DNA of 5,974 bases from Planctomycetes bacterium RBG_16_41_13. Lineage in GTDB: Bacteria > Planctomycetota > Brocadiia > Brocadiales > Brocadiaceae. The stretch is from NCBI GenBank assembly GCA_001828295.1, contig MHYI01000034.1:1-5974 (forward strand). Reading direction: 5' to 3'. A model generated the notes under the pieces. The model saw only the letters and a program-made list of their open reading frames with translations, was not told the origin of the DNA and made no database searches. This document shows, piece by piece, positions 1 through 5,974 of this stretch. The translations under genes were made by a program, and so were the position numbers. The first letter of the stretch is position 1. Every line of letters begins with the position of its first letter.

Positions 1-882
1 CAGACCCACCCGGGCATTGGCAGTCCACGAAATTTTTACACTTTTTTGGAGTATGCGTTCAGCCAGTTCCTTGCACCGGTTTTTATTGACGGTCATGGTG
101 TCGTCTTCAAAAAAGACGGCCTTCGCCTGCGGGAAATTCTCTCTGATGTATTCCATCTCTGCAACCACATTTTCCACGCTTCTTACCCGGAATCCGCGCC
201 CCATCAGTGTCTGCGGGTATACGCAGAAGGTGCACGGGAACGGACATCCCCTGCTTGTGGTGATAGTTACCATGGGATAGAGGGCGTTGGGATTGAAGTA
301 ATTTTCTATTTTAAGAAATTTTTTGTAGACCGTGCTTACAAACGGCAACTCATCCAGATTTTCTATGTAAGATCTTCCGGGGTTGTGAATGATGTTGTTT
401 CCTTCGCGAAAACTCAGTCCTGATACGTTTCTCAAATTTCCCTGAGTTTCAAGGGTTTTAGCGAGGTCTAACAGGGTGTAGTCATACTCATAGCGTGCTA
501 TAGCATCAACCCGTTTATCTATATTCAGGGTTTCGTCAGGAAGCGCTGATACATGGGTTCCTACAAGGGTTATAAAAGAAGATGGACATCGTTCTTTCAA
601 CTGGCCGGCAACGGCAACGTCGTTGTAAATACTCGGTGTGCTGGTATCCAGAATGATGAGAGCAGGTTGAGACTCCCTCACTCTCTTAATGATATCGTCA
701 GGAGAGTATCCATCGGCAGGAGCATCTACAAAATCAACCTCAAATCCATTTTCACTTAAGACTCCTGCAGCATAGGCCAGCCACATGGGAAAGTACAGAG
801 TCCCGCTCTTGGTTACGGCAGGGCTGCGCTGCGGGCGGGAAAATTTTGCAAGAAATGGTGGATTAAGTAATAAGATTCTCAT
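1..882 (-). CDS. B12-binding radical SAM protein, HpnJ-like (3' end beyond window)
   Basis: The frame is open from an ATG at 882-880 to the left edge, giving 294 residues without a stop; family members are usually 450-520, so the C-terminal part is missing. Residues 1-145 look like a cobalamin-binding Rossmann domain of the BchE/HpnJ type: an MRILLLNPP start, a YFPMWLAYAAG stretch near 30-40, LDTSTPSIYNDV near 78-89 and VGTHVSALPDE near 107-117. The DxHxxG motif of base-off B12 proteins is absent, as is common in this group. The radical SAM domain follows with the [4Fe-4S] ligands C213, C217 and C220 (RGCPFPCTFC), then FFEDDTMT at 257-264 and WTANAR at 286-291. The sequence, including the GLSFRE and LPFVSTVYK stretches, resembles hopanoid-associated HpnJ as I remember that family. 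Similar enzymes also occur in glycan and lipid loci, so the substrate is open. It lies 26 nt after the flavoprotein gene and I see no good Shine-Dalgarno before the ATG. By eye the gene is more GC-rich than the genes upstream. Confidence 0.9.
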   Translation of the reverse strand, partial: MRILLLNPPFLAKFSRPQRSPAVTKSGTLYFPMWLAYAAGVLSENGFEVDFVDAPADGYSPDDIIKRVRESQPALIILDTSTPSIYNDVAVAGQLKERCPSSFITLVGTHVSALPDETLNIDKRVDAIARYEYDYTLLDLAKTLETQGNLRNVSGLSFREGNNIIHNPGRSYIENLDELPFVSTVYKKFLKIENYFNPNALYPMVTITTSRGCPFPCTFCVYPQTLMGRGFRVRSVENVVAEMEYIRENFPQAKAVFFEDDTMTVNKNRCKELAERILQKSVKISWTANARVGL

Positions 883-908
883 AATATTTGTTTTATACCG
901 ATTATAGT

Positions 909-2219
909 TTACGATTGCGACTTACTTTCCAATAAATGTCTCGCCACTTTTAGTCCCTGGCTGACAGCCGAATGTGATAAGCAGAAAAAGTACCCTCCTT
1001 TTCGGCCAACAGAATATAAGTTCCGATAGTTATGTATTACTTTGAGCGCCTCCTGAACCTTTTTCTCGTAATCAAGTTCGTATACGGGCATACACTCTTT
1101 CAGCCTGAAAAGTCTCTGCTGGCGGAGTTCGGTTTTCTTAAAAAGTCCCATTTTTTCTATATCGCTAACAACCCGTGCAACGATCCCGTCGTCTGATGTA
1201 TTTTGTAAACGTGTTAAATTATTTAATTCAAGGCAAATACCTTCTTTATCAGGCAGGCTTTTGTCACCGTAGATATGATCGGGATAGTATATTCGGTTGA
1301 AAATCAAATCCTCCTGTGGATGAAAGGTGTAAACAAATGGACGGGACGTTTTTTTCTTTCGATTATAAGTTAGACAGACGATGAACGTGTCTACATATTT
1401 AATTGGAGGAATTCTGTCACCTAAAAGGTTATTTAGTTCATTTATTGATCCGGTACAGATTACGTCTTCTGCTAAAAATGTCTTATCACCCGCTTTTACG
1501 CTTATGATGCGGTCTTTGGTTTTGTCGAAAGATATCGGGCCGCAATTTAATATTGTTTCCCCTCCTGCGAGAGAGTATTTTTCCCAGAGTTTTTGGGGAA
1601 TTACTCCAAACCCTTTGGCAGGATAATGCCACGATTTTGATGGAGGCCCTTTTTTAGGCATTTCCTTATGTTGATAGATATCGCGGTCAGTCCGAAAAAA
1701 CCAGTCACGGTGCACTTTGTCTCCGGTAATGCATGTCTTCTTCAGGATAAATGAGGAAAGGAGATCATTATAAAAAGAATGACCTGCCTTTTCTTCGAAT
1801 GAAGACTGCAAGGAGTTTTTGTCAAAGGATTTGTCTGAATTTTTCCTTAACCACATTAAAATCATCTCTTGTTTATATTTCCAGGGGTAGAACAGCAAAT
1901 CCCAAATATTGGGCGGAAATCTCCAATATTTCCCTTTGTAATGGATAGCAACATTCCATTTCCTGGAAATTACATCGTTATCTAATAATTCTAATAATAA
2001 TTTATCGCCTTCTAAATCTTGATTGAGCGGTAATACATGAGGTCCAAGGTCAAATGTTATATCGTCCAACACGTAGGTGCGGCAATTTCCTCCAATGGAA
2101 CCTTCGCTTTCCAGAAGCACGCATTTCTTTCCGGCGCTGGCAAGTGTATATGCTGCCGTTAAGCCTGTCATACCGGCTCCTGCGATTATTGTAATTTTTT
2201 CAGATGATTCCCTATTCAT
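909..2219 (-). CDS. FAD-dependent oxidoreductase, UDP-galactopyranose mutase/protoporphyrinogen oxidase-like
   Basis: This 436-residue protein is a flavoprotein of the amine oxidase/HemY/UGM superfamily, and its length is normal for that group. The N-terminal FAD-binding Rossmann fold is clear: GAGMTG at 14-19, the ribose-binding acidic residue E37 at the end of beta-2, and GG at 43-44 followed by FDLGPH at 56-61. A YPAKGFGVIPQKL segment at 199-211 matches the conserved YPxxGxG region before the second Rossmann half. The C-terminal LYSVGRKGGYF...VSQGLKVARHL stretch (401-429) is the usual closing FAD-contact motif and resembles UGM's GRxxxY end. There is no signal peptide or membrane segment, so it is probably cytoplasmic. 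Relatives in glycan clusters are often annotated only as amine oxidase or LPS biosynthesis protein. Possible roles are ring contraction of a sugar nucleotide (mutase) or a desaturation/oxidation step; the sequence does not decide. The start is supported by an AAGGA element 8 nt upstream. It sits between the hydrolase and the radical SAM gene, and may act with the latter on one substrate. Confidence 0.9.
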   Translation of the reverse strand: MNRESSEKITIIAGAGMTGLTAAYTLASAGKKCVLLESEGSIGGNCRTYVLDDITFDLGPHVLPLNQDLEGDKLLLELLDNDVISRKWNVAIHYKGKYWRFPPNIWDLLFYPWKYKQEMILMWLRKNSDKSFDKNSLQSSFEEKAGHSFYNDLLSSFILKKTCITGDKVHRDWFFRTDRDIYQHKEMPKKGPPSKSWHYPAKGFGVIPQKLWEKYSLAGGETILNCGPISFDKTKDRIISVKAGDKTFLAEDVICTGSINELNNLLGDRIPPIKYVDTFIVCLTYNRKKKTSRPFVYTFHPQEDLIFNRIYYPDHIYGDKSLPDKEGICLELNNLTRLQNTSDDGIVARVVSDIEKMGLFKKTELRQQRLFRLKECMPVYELDYEKKVQEALKVIHNYRNLYSVGRKGGYFFCLSHSAVSQGLKVARHLLESKSQS

Positions 2220-2280
2220 TTATCTATTCCTTAGAGAGTGAATTTCGTTAGCATAAATATTTTATTAAATTACCATTACT
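2220..2280 (-). other. 61-nt AT-rich intergenic gap between hydrolase and flavoprotein genes
   Basis: This is the longest gap in the operon. It contains the flavoprotein Shine-Dalgarno and a short A/T stretch with a weak near-palindrome (ATAAAATATTTAT), but no GC stem followed by a T-run, so I do not call a terminator. In the hydrolase frame, ten sense codons follow the TAG before a TAA at 2250-2248. No homology to a longer hydrolase C-terminus is visible in this short stretch. An internal promoter is possible, but I cannot point to a convincing -35/-10 pair. Confidence 0.5.
2228..2232 (-). promoter_or_regulatory. Shine-Dalgarno of the FAD oxidoreductase gene
   Basis: Read on the minus strand, AAGGA stands 8 nt before the ATG at 2219-2217. 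It supports that start and lies inside the 61-nt gap after the hydrolase gene. Confidence 0.7.
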
Positions 2281-3933
2281 CTAATTCCGTTCATACCACA
2301 ATACACACACAGATTTACCATCCTTTAGGAATTTATAGGCATAGATGCCTTCACCCAGGTTTAAAGGTATTATATTACTGCTGCCTGTCAGTTTATCTAC
2401 CATCAGCTTGTACGAATAATACGCAAGTTTTTTGTGAGATTTACCTTCATTAAGAGGGTTATGAATAAGGCCAACTGTGTCAAAGTAGTTGTTGACTCCT
2501 TGTCCACCAAGGTTATGACGATCTACCAATCCATATGTCCAGAATATTTTCTTTACCCCGAGGCTTAAAGGATAAACATAACTTTTTACGAGTTCGGCTG
2601 CATGATCAACTTCTGACTTTTCTTTTAAAAACACACCCGGCAGGGGGTTACTAGGTTTACCACAATACGTGGACATTTCAGTAATCCAAATAGGGATGTT
2701 TTTGTAACCTAAACTATCTAATTTATTGCGTATGTCGCTAACAAGCGTCTTCATATTATGACCTTTGACTGCTCTATAATCTCCGCCCGCTTCAAGAGAC
2801 CAGTGAATATCAACGACATCAAAAACCCTTTCCTCCGGGCTTTCTTTCATTTTCGCCAGCGCTTCCAACATGGGGACATAAAATCTGTAAAACCCATCCG
2901 GAGTAGCTATCCCGGCCAAAAGCACCTTTGCATTCGGGTTAGTTTCTTTAATTACCTTATAGGATATTTTAACTAACTTAGCGAAGTTATTCGGGGTATC
3001 TCTCCATCCTATTCCATCCGGTTCATTTTCTATCTGCCAGTAACGTATAACCGGTGATCCTGGTGCATCATCAATACCATCGCCATCAAATCTTTCAACA
3101 ACTCGTTTTAAAAAAGATTGATATTCCATTAGGTGTTTTGGTAATTTTGTAACAGGAATGCCGGGTACTTTTAAAGTCCTTATTCCCTGATCCCATTTAT
3201 TAAAGCAGAGAACGGTAACCACCGTGTTAACATTATGTTTATGGAATAGAGAGACGCAATTGTCAATGCGAGACCAATTGTATTTTCCTTTTTCCGGCTC
3301 ATCTGCATCCCATACAACTCCTGATGGGCCTGAAAGCCGTATCCAGTGTATTCCCAGGTCGTCAAGGCGTGTGTCGTAAGTATCAACAGGCGGTTCATGA
3401 ATGCCAAACGGAGAGGTTTCTCCGGTATCAGTTGTTTTTTCGCTGACGTCTGAAATATCCTCCACAAAAACAGGCTTGTTGGTTAATGTCAACGTAACTT
3501 TCCCGTCTTTTACATCTACTGGCCGTGGCGTAAATGCCTTCCGGGAATCCTTTACATCTTTTCCCGTAGTGAAGTCGGGCACTGCACTTGTAACGCGTAC
3601 CTTCGTCGCACTAAGGGGCAACGCCACGGTAATTTGATTCGTTGGTAAATCCTTCATTTTTTCAAGCAAAGATTTCGCCTCCAGGATCAATCTGAAAGAC
3701 TCGTCATAATTACCCTTTCCTGCTGCCTCTCTGGAAAGCCTATCAAGTTCCTCAGCCTTAGAGACATTGAATCCCTGCGCCTTCCTCTGTTCCATTAATA
3801 CGTGCATTTGTTGAGCATGCTGAGCGACGGCATCTAAATTAATCCTATTTTCATTTGCCGCATCTATACCTTTCATTTGTAACAAAGCAACAAACACGAC
3901 GACCATTAATATTCTATTTTTTCCTATGCTCAT
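2281..3933 (-). CDS. Exported clan GH-A glycoside hydrolase (GH39/PslG-like) with N-terminal helical and beta segments
   Basis: The 550-residue protein starts with a signal peptide (K5/R7, hydrophobic 8-19, likely cleavage near A25/A26), so it acts in the periplasm or outside. Residues 30-95 are predicted helical and charged. Residues 101-159 look like a small beta domain ending in TLTLTNKPVFVED. A TIM-barrel catalytic domain runs from about 175 (SPFGIH) to 510. E304 in WQIENEP is the expected acid/base and E419 in IWITEM the expected nucleophile of clan GH-A retaining enzymes; their spacing of 115 is close to that of the two catalytic glutamates of PslG. The end, GIYAYKFLKDGKSVCVLWYERN, looks like the opening strands of the C-terminal beta-sandwich common in such hydrolases, yet the protein stops there. 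The substrate is unknown. In an envelope-glycan operon it may trim or release the polymer being made. An AAGGG sequence 7 nt upstream, inside the end of the GT9 gene, supports the ATG and suggests coupled translation. Confidence 0.88.
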   Translation of the reverse strand: MSIGKNRILMVVVFVALLQMKGIDAANENRINLDAVAQHAQQMHVLMEQRKAQGFNVSKAEELDRLSREAAGKGNYDESFRLILEAKSLLEKMKDLPTNQITVALPLSATKVRVTSAVPDFTTGKDVKDSRKAFTPRPVDVKDGKVTLTLTNKPVFVEDISDVSEKTTDTGETSPFGIHEPPVDTYDTRLDDLGIHWIRLSGPSGVVWDADEPEKGKYNWSRIDNCVSLFHKHNVNTVVTVLCFNKWDQGIRTLKVPGIPVTKLPKHLMEYQSFLKRVVERFDGDGIDDAPGSPVIRYWQIENEPDGIGWRDTPNNFAKLVKISYKVIKETNPNAKVLLAGIATPDGFYRFYVPMLEALAKMKESPEERVFDVVDIHWSLEAGGDYRAVKGHNMKTLVSDIRNKLDSLGYKNIPIWITEMSTYCGKPSNPLPGVFLKEKSEVDHAAELVKSYVYPLSLGVKKIFWTYGLVDRHNLGGQGVNNYFDTVGLIHNPLNEGKSHKKLAYYSYKLMVDKLTGSSNIIPLNLGEGIYAYKFLKDGKSVCVLWYERN

Positions 3934-3937
3934 TTTA

Positions 3938-5095
3938 TTACCCTTTTATCAGACAAAGTTTACCCAGTTGTTTTTCTACGGCAAAGATTACCGCATCTAT
4001 GCTTATTGCTTCCATGCATTCAGGGTTCTCACAGCCCGGAAAAACGCTATTGCAATAACATGGACTGCATGGATATGCGCTTTGGATCGCAATGTGTTTT
4101 TCATTTTCCTCTATAATTGTTTTGGCCCGGCTTGGCCCAAAAAGGGAAACAGTAGGCGTATCCATTGCTATTGCAATATGCAACGGCGCCGAATCATTTG
4201 CTATGAGAAGAGAACACTTTTTGATTAACGCAGCGAGTTGCTTTAAATTAGTTTTGCCGCAGGCGTTAATTATTTCTGCATGAGAAAGTTTTATAAGCCT
4301 CGATATCAATTTTTCTTCGTCTGAAGAACCAAAAGCAATTATCTTTGCATCGTAATTAGCAGAAAGCATGTCAATTATAGCTGCATATTTTTCTACCCCC
4401 CAACGTTTTTGATAAACAGTATCCCTGGTGTTTTTGCCGCCACCGGGAAATATTCCAACCAGAATGTTTTTGTCCGTTACCGAGTTGGACTTTAAAAAGG
4501 CATCTGCAAATTTAATGTCATCCCCGGAAATATTTATCCTGAGCCGTTTGTCTGTTATTTCTGCTCCTGCCAAACTCGCGATATCTAAAAAAACATCACC
4601 TGTCCATCTTTTGTCCGTAATATCCCACGGTACACTCCGGGTAAGTGAAAAACCAGAACCATCCTTATCAAAACCTATTCTGAATGGAATACCAAATGCT
4701 TTAACAAGGAGGTGTATAAGGGACGAATATTGAAAAATAAATGCCATATCAAATTTTTTCATCCTTACCCGGTGAATTAATTTTATTATTTCTATCGGTT
4801 TAGGGGCAAAAAGCGCTGTTTCGTCAAAAGCTAATAATTCATCAATATCTGTATTTCCTTGAATAATCCTCATCGACGATAAACCGGTAAGCAGTCCAAT
4901 ATGCGCATTTGGATACTTGTTACGCAATGCCTTTATTGACGGCGTTATCATTATAGTATCGCCAATAGCGTGTGTTTTAACCAATAATATTCGCTTAGGC
5001 GAATCAGGAAATTGCGGCTCGGCCTTGTTTCGCAATTTCACAATTGAATGAATATATAATCCCATTTTAATGATATTTTTTACTAATTTATTCAT
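3938..5095 (-). CDS. Glycosyltransferase family 9 (ADP-heptose:LPS heptosyltransferase-like)
   Basis: With the ATG at 5095-5093 the protein has 385 residues, near the 330-390 usual for GT9. The N-terminal domain begins with RILLVKTHAIGDTIMITPSIKALR (from about 35), carrying the family GD at 45-46. The C-terminal nucleotide-sugar domain shows PGGG near 217, KRW at 230-232, an AFGSSDE strand, NACGKTNLKQLAALI, then ANDSAPLHIA with D301 and H306, and FGPS at 319-322, which is the donor-binding signature. A Cys-rich tail (C343, C346, C348, C355, C360) follows, as in many GT9 members. Such enzymes move heptose or a related sugar from a nucleotide donor to lipid A core at the cytoplasmic face of the inner membrane; the donor and acceptor here are not readable. 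The frame stays open to an ATG at 5197, but that would overlap the upstream gene by 110 nt. The 5095 start gives an 8-nt ATGAATAA overlap with the acyltransferase stop and is preferred. I see no strong Shine-Dalgarno before it, so translation is probably coupled. Confidence 0.92.
   Translation of the reverse strand: MNKLVKNIIKMGLYIHSIVKLRNKAEPQFPDSPKRILLVKTHAIGDTIMITPSIKALRNKYPNAHIGLLTGLSSMRIIQGNTDIDELLAFDETALFAPKPIEIIKLIHRVRMKKFDMAFIFQYSSLIHLLVKAFGIPFRIGFDKDGSGFSLTRSVPWDITDKRWTGDVFLDIASLAGAEITDKRLRINISGDDIKFADAFLKSNSVTDKNILVGIFPGGGKNTRDTVYQKRWGVEKYAAIIDMLSANYDAKIIAFGSSDEEKLISRLIKLSHAEIINACGKTNLKQLAALIKKCSLLIANDSAPLHIAIAMDTPTVSLFGPSRAKTIIEENEKHIAIQSAYPCSPCYCNSVFPGCENPECMEAISIDAVIFAVEKQLGKLCLIKG
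3941..3945 (-). promoter_or_regulatory. Shine-Dalgarno of the hydrolase gene, inside the GT9 3' end
   Basis: Minus-strand AAGGG lies 7 nt before the ATG at 3933-3931 and overlaps the last sense codons of the glycosyltransferase gene, whose TAA is at 3940-3938. Only 4 nt separate the stop and the start, an arrangement typical of coupled translation. Confidence 0.75.
5088..5095 (-). other. ATGAATAA stop/start overlap of acyltransferase and GT9 genes
   Basis: The minus-strand sequence ATGAATAA holds the GT9 start ATG (5095-5093) and, in another frame, the acyltransferase stop TAA (5090-5088). No strong Shine-Dalgarno precedes the ATG, so re-initiation by ribosomes finishing the upstream gene is the likely mode. 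This junction decides the GT9 start over the longer frame from 5197. Confidence 0.7.
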
Positions 5096-5974
5096 TTTTA
5101 ACCAATAAATTCCCCTCGTAAAACTCATCCCAAAAATGCCATTGATGGGGATAAGTGCGGACATCTTCTTCCAAAATTCTAACAAATTTCTCAACATTTT
5201 TTAAGATACTTGCAGTATCATCGCTTTGCGTTTCAAAATGAAGAGGCGGATGAATGACAACTTTATATTTATTCATGCCGTTTTGATACAGTGATAACGG
5301 CAACACCGAAGCGCCTGTTTTGCAGGCAAGGGAGACCCAGCCGGCGGGGAAACGCGCGTCATTATCAAAAAATTTAGCAGTAACATATTTCCCAACAAAT
5401 CTGCTAGCGCCTCCCGCATCTCCGGCAGTCATTAATACTTCATTATTATTTAACGCAGTAAATAACGGTCTCATGAATTTATTAGCATATAACATTCTGG
5501 CAGGAATTTTGCCTTCCTCAATCCTTAACCTGGTCTTTGCCTGAACTTCTCGTCCAATATAACTTATGCCTTCAGTGGTTCTGTAACCGAGCTGATTCAT
5601 CTTATAACCCCTGTAGCCTAAGGCGCACAACGATAACTGAGCAGGTCCGAAATGGGCGTGAACCAGGATACAACCTTTCTTTTCTGCCAGGGCAGCATCT
5701 AAAAAATTTAAACCTTCCACGGAGACAAATTTTTCAATATTCTCTTTATTCAGTTTCGGAAATAAAAATATTATCAGTCTGTCTATATAGTGGGTCTGCA
5801 TATTCTTTCTAACTATTTTAGACACCTCGTTTTCCTTTATGCCGTCTTTAAAAGCTTTTTTGACGTTTGTTTCTATAACGTCTCTCTTTTTTTTATTAAA
5901 ATAATAATGGACATCGCCCATCCTCCTGTAGATAAAGAGAGATACGGAAATAGGTACGAGATGTATCAACCATC
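5088..5974 (-). CDS. Lysophospholipid/lipid A acyltransferase family protein (LpxL/HtrB-like), 5' end beyond window
   Basis: The frame stays open to the right edge. A TTG at 5969-5967 could be read as a start, but the preceding codon is an open Trp and there is room for neither a leader nor an RBS, so I take the gene as cut by the edge with probably only a short N-terminal piece missing. Residues below count from that TTG. The sequence follows the LPLAT/LpxL plan: hydrophobic N-terminus, a KKRDVIETNVKKAF region (27-40) like the family's RRxxxxxNL segment, GCILVHAHFGPAQ at 99-111, GDAGG at 183-187, FPAGWVSLACKTGASVLPLSL (207-227), and YPHQWHFWDEFY (273-284) near the end. The family acylates lipid A precursors or related glycolipids at the inner membrane's cytoplasmic face. 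The usual H-x4-D/E dyad reads H106-x4-Q111 here, so activity or mechanism may differ. The stop overlaps the GT9 start by 8 nt, pairing acyl and sugar transfer, probably on the same lipid. Confidence 0.88.
   Translation of the reverse strand, partial: WLIHLVPISVSLFIYRRMGDVHYYFNKKKRDVIETNVKKAFKDGIKENEVSKIVRKNMQTHYIDRLIIFLFPKLNKENIEKFVSVEGLNFLDAALAEKKGCILVHAHFGPAQLSLCALGYRGYKMNQLGYRTTEGISYIGREVQAKTRLRIEEGKIPARMLYANKFMRPLFTALNNNEVLMTAGDAGGASRFVGKYVTAKFFDNDARFPAGWVSLACKTGASVLPLSLYQNGMNKYKVVIHPPLHFETQSDDTASILKNVEKFVRILEEDVRTYPHQWHFWDEFYEGNLLVKNE

Noticed and set aside
17..759. Plus-strand open frames at 17-280, 46-423 and 553-759
   Set aside because: They are antisense to the radical SAM gene, whose conserved motifs on the minus strand explain the region. 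The plus-strand products show no recognisable domain.
2248..2280. Rho-independent terminator in the 61-nt gap
   Set aside because: The only symmetry is a weak A/T near-palindrome without a GC stem or following T-run, so it would not be a credible terminator.
3180..3467. Minus-strand 95-codon frame inside the hydrolase gene
   Set aside because: It is out of frame within the region encoding the start of the catalytic barrel, which is well supported, and shows no domain of its own.
3855..4283. Plus-strand frames across the GT9/hydrolase junction
   Set aside because: They are antisense to the Cys-rich and donor-binding part of GT9 and to the hydrolase signal peptide. No ribosome binding site or family resemblance was seen.
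5096..5197. Longer GT9 start at 5197, adding 34 residues
   Set aside because: It would overlap the acyltransferase by 110 nt and adds no GT9-like sequence. The ATG at 5095 gives a typical short overlap and normal family length.
5967..5969. TTG as the true start of the acyltransferase
   Set aside because: The frame remains open upstream to the window edge and no ribosome binding site can be judged in the remaining 5 nt, so a start beyond the window is more likely.

Overview
All five supported genes lie on the minus strand, so transcription runs right to left: acyltransferase (cut by the right edge), GT9 glycosyltransferase, secreted glycoside hydrolase, FAD oxidoreductase, and a cobalamin-binding radical SAM enzyme (cut by the left edge). 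The junctions, in transcription order, are an 8-nt overlap, a 4-nt gap, a 61-nt gap and a 26-nt gap. This suggests one operon whose promoter and terminator both lie outside the window. I see no RNA genes, mobile elements, CRISPR arrays, long repeats or convincing terminator.

The organism looks like a diderm (Gram-negative-type) bacterium. An LpxL/HtrB-like acyltransferase next to a heptosyltransferase-type GT9 enzyme points to lipid A/LPS-like or glycolipid assembly. The DNA is fairly AT-rich, and the gene mix resembles envelope-glycan loci of groups such as Planctomycetota or Omnitrophota. That placement is a guess from gene style; nothing here fixes the phylum.

Right part (5974-3938): a membrane-associated LPLAT-family acyltransferase overlaps a GT9 glycosyltransferase in an ATGAATAA stop/start junction. 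Middle (3933-2281): an exported clan GH-A hydrolase with two visible catalytic glutamates, comparable in context to PslG-type hydrolases of exopolysaccharide loci. Left part (2219-1): a UDP-galactopyranose mutase/protoporphyrinogen oxidase-like flavoprotein and a B12-binding radical SAM protein resembling the hopanoid-associated HpnJ family.

Together the genes read as a cell-surface lipid or glycan synthesis and modification operon: acylation, sugar transfer, glycan trimming outside the cytoplasm, and two redox/radical steps that could remodel a sugar or lipid. The product is unknown. The oddest points are the hydrolase domain order, where a beta-domain appears split between the two ends of the protein, and the acyltransferase, whose expected H-x4-D/E motif reads H-x4-Q.
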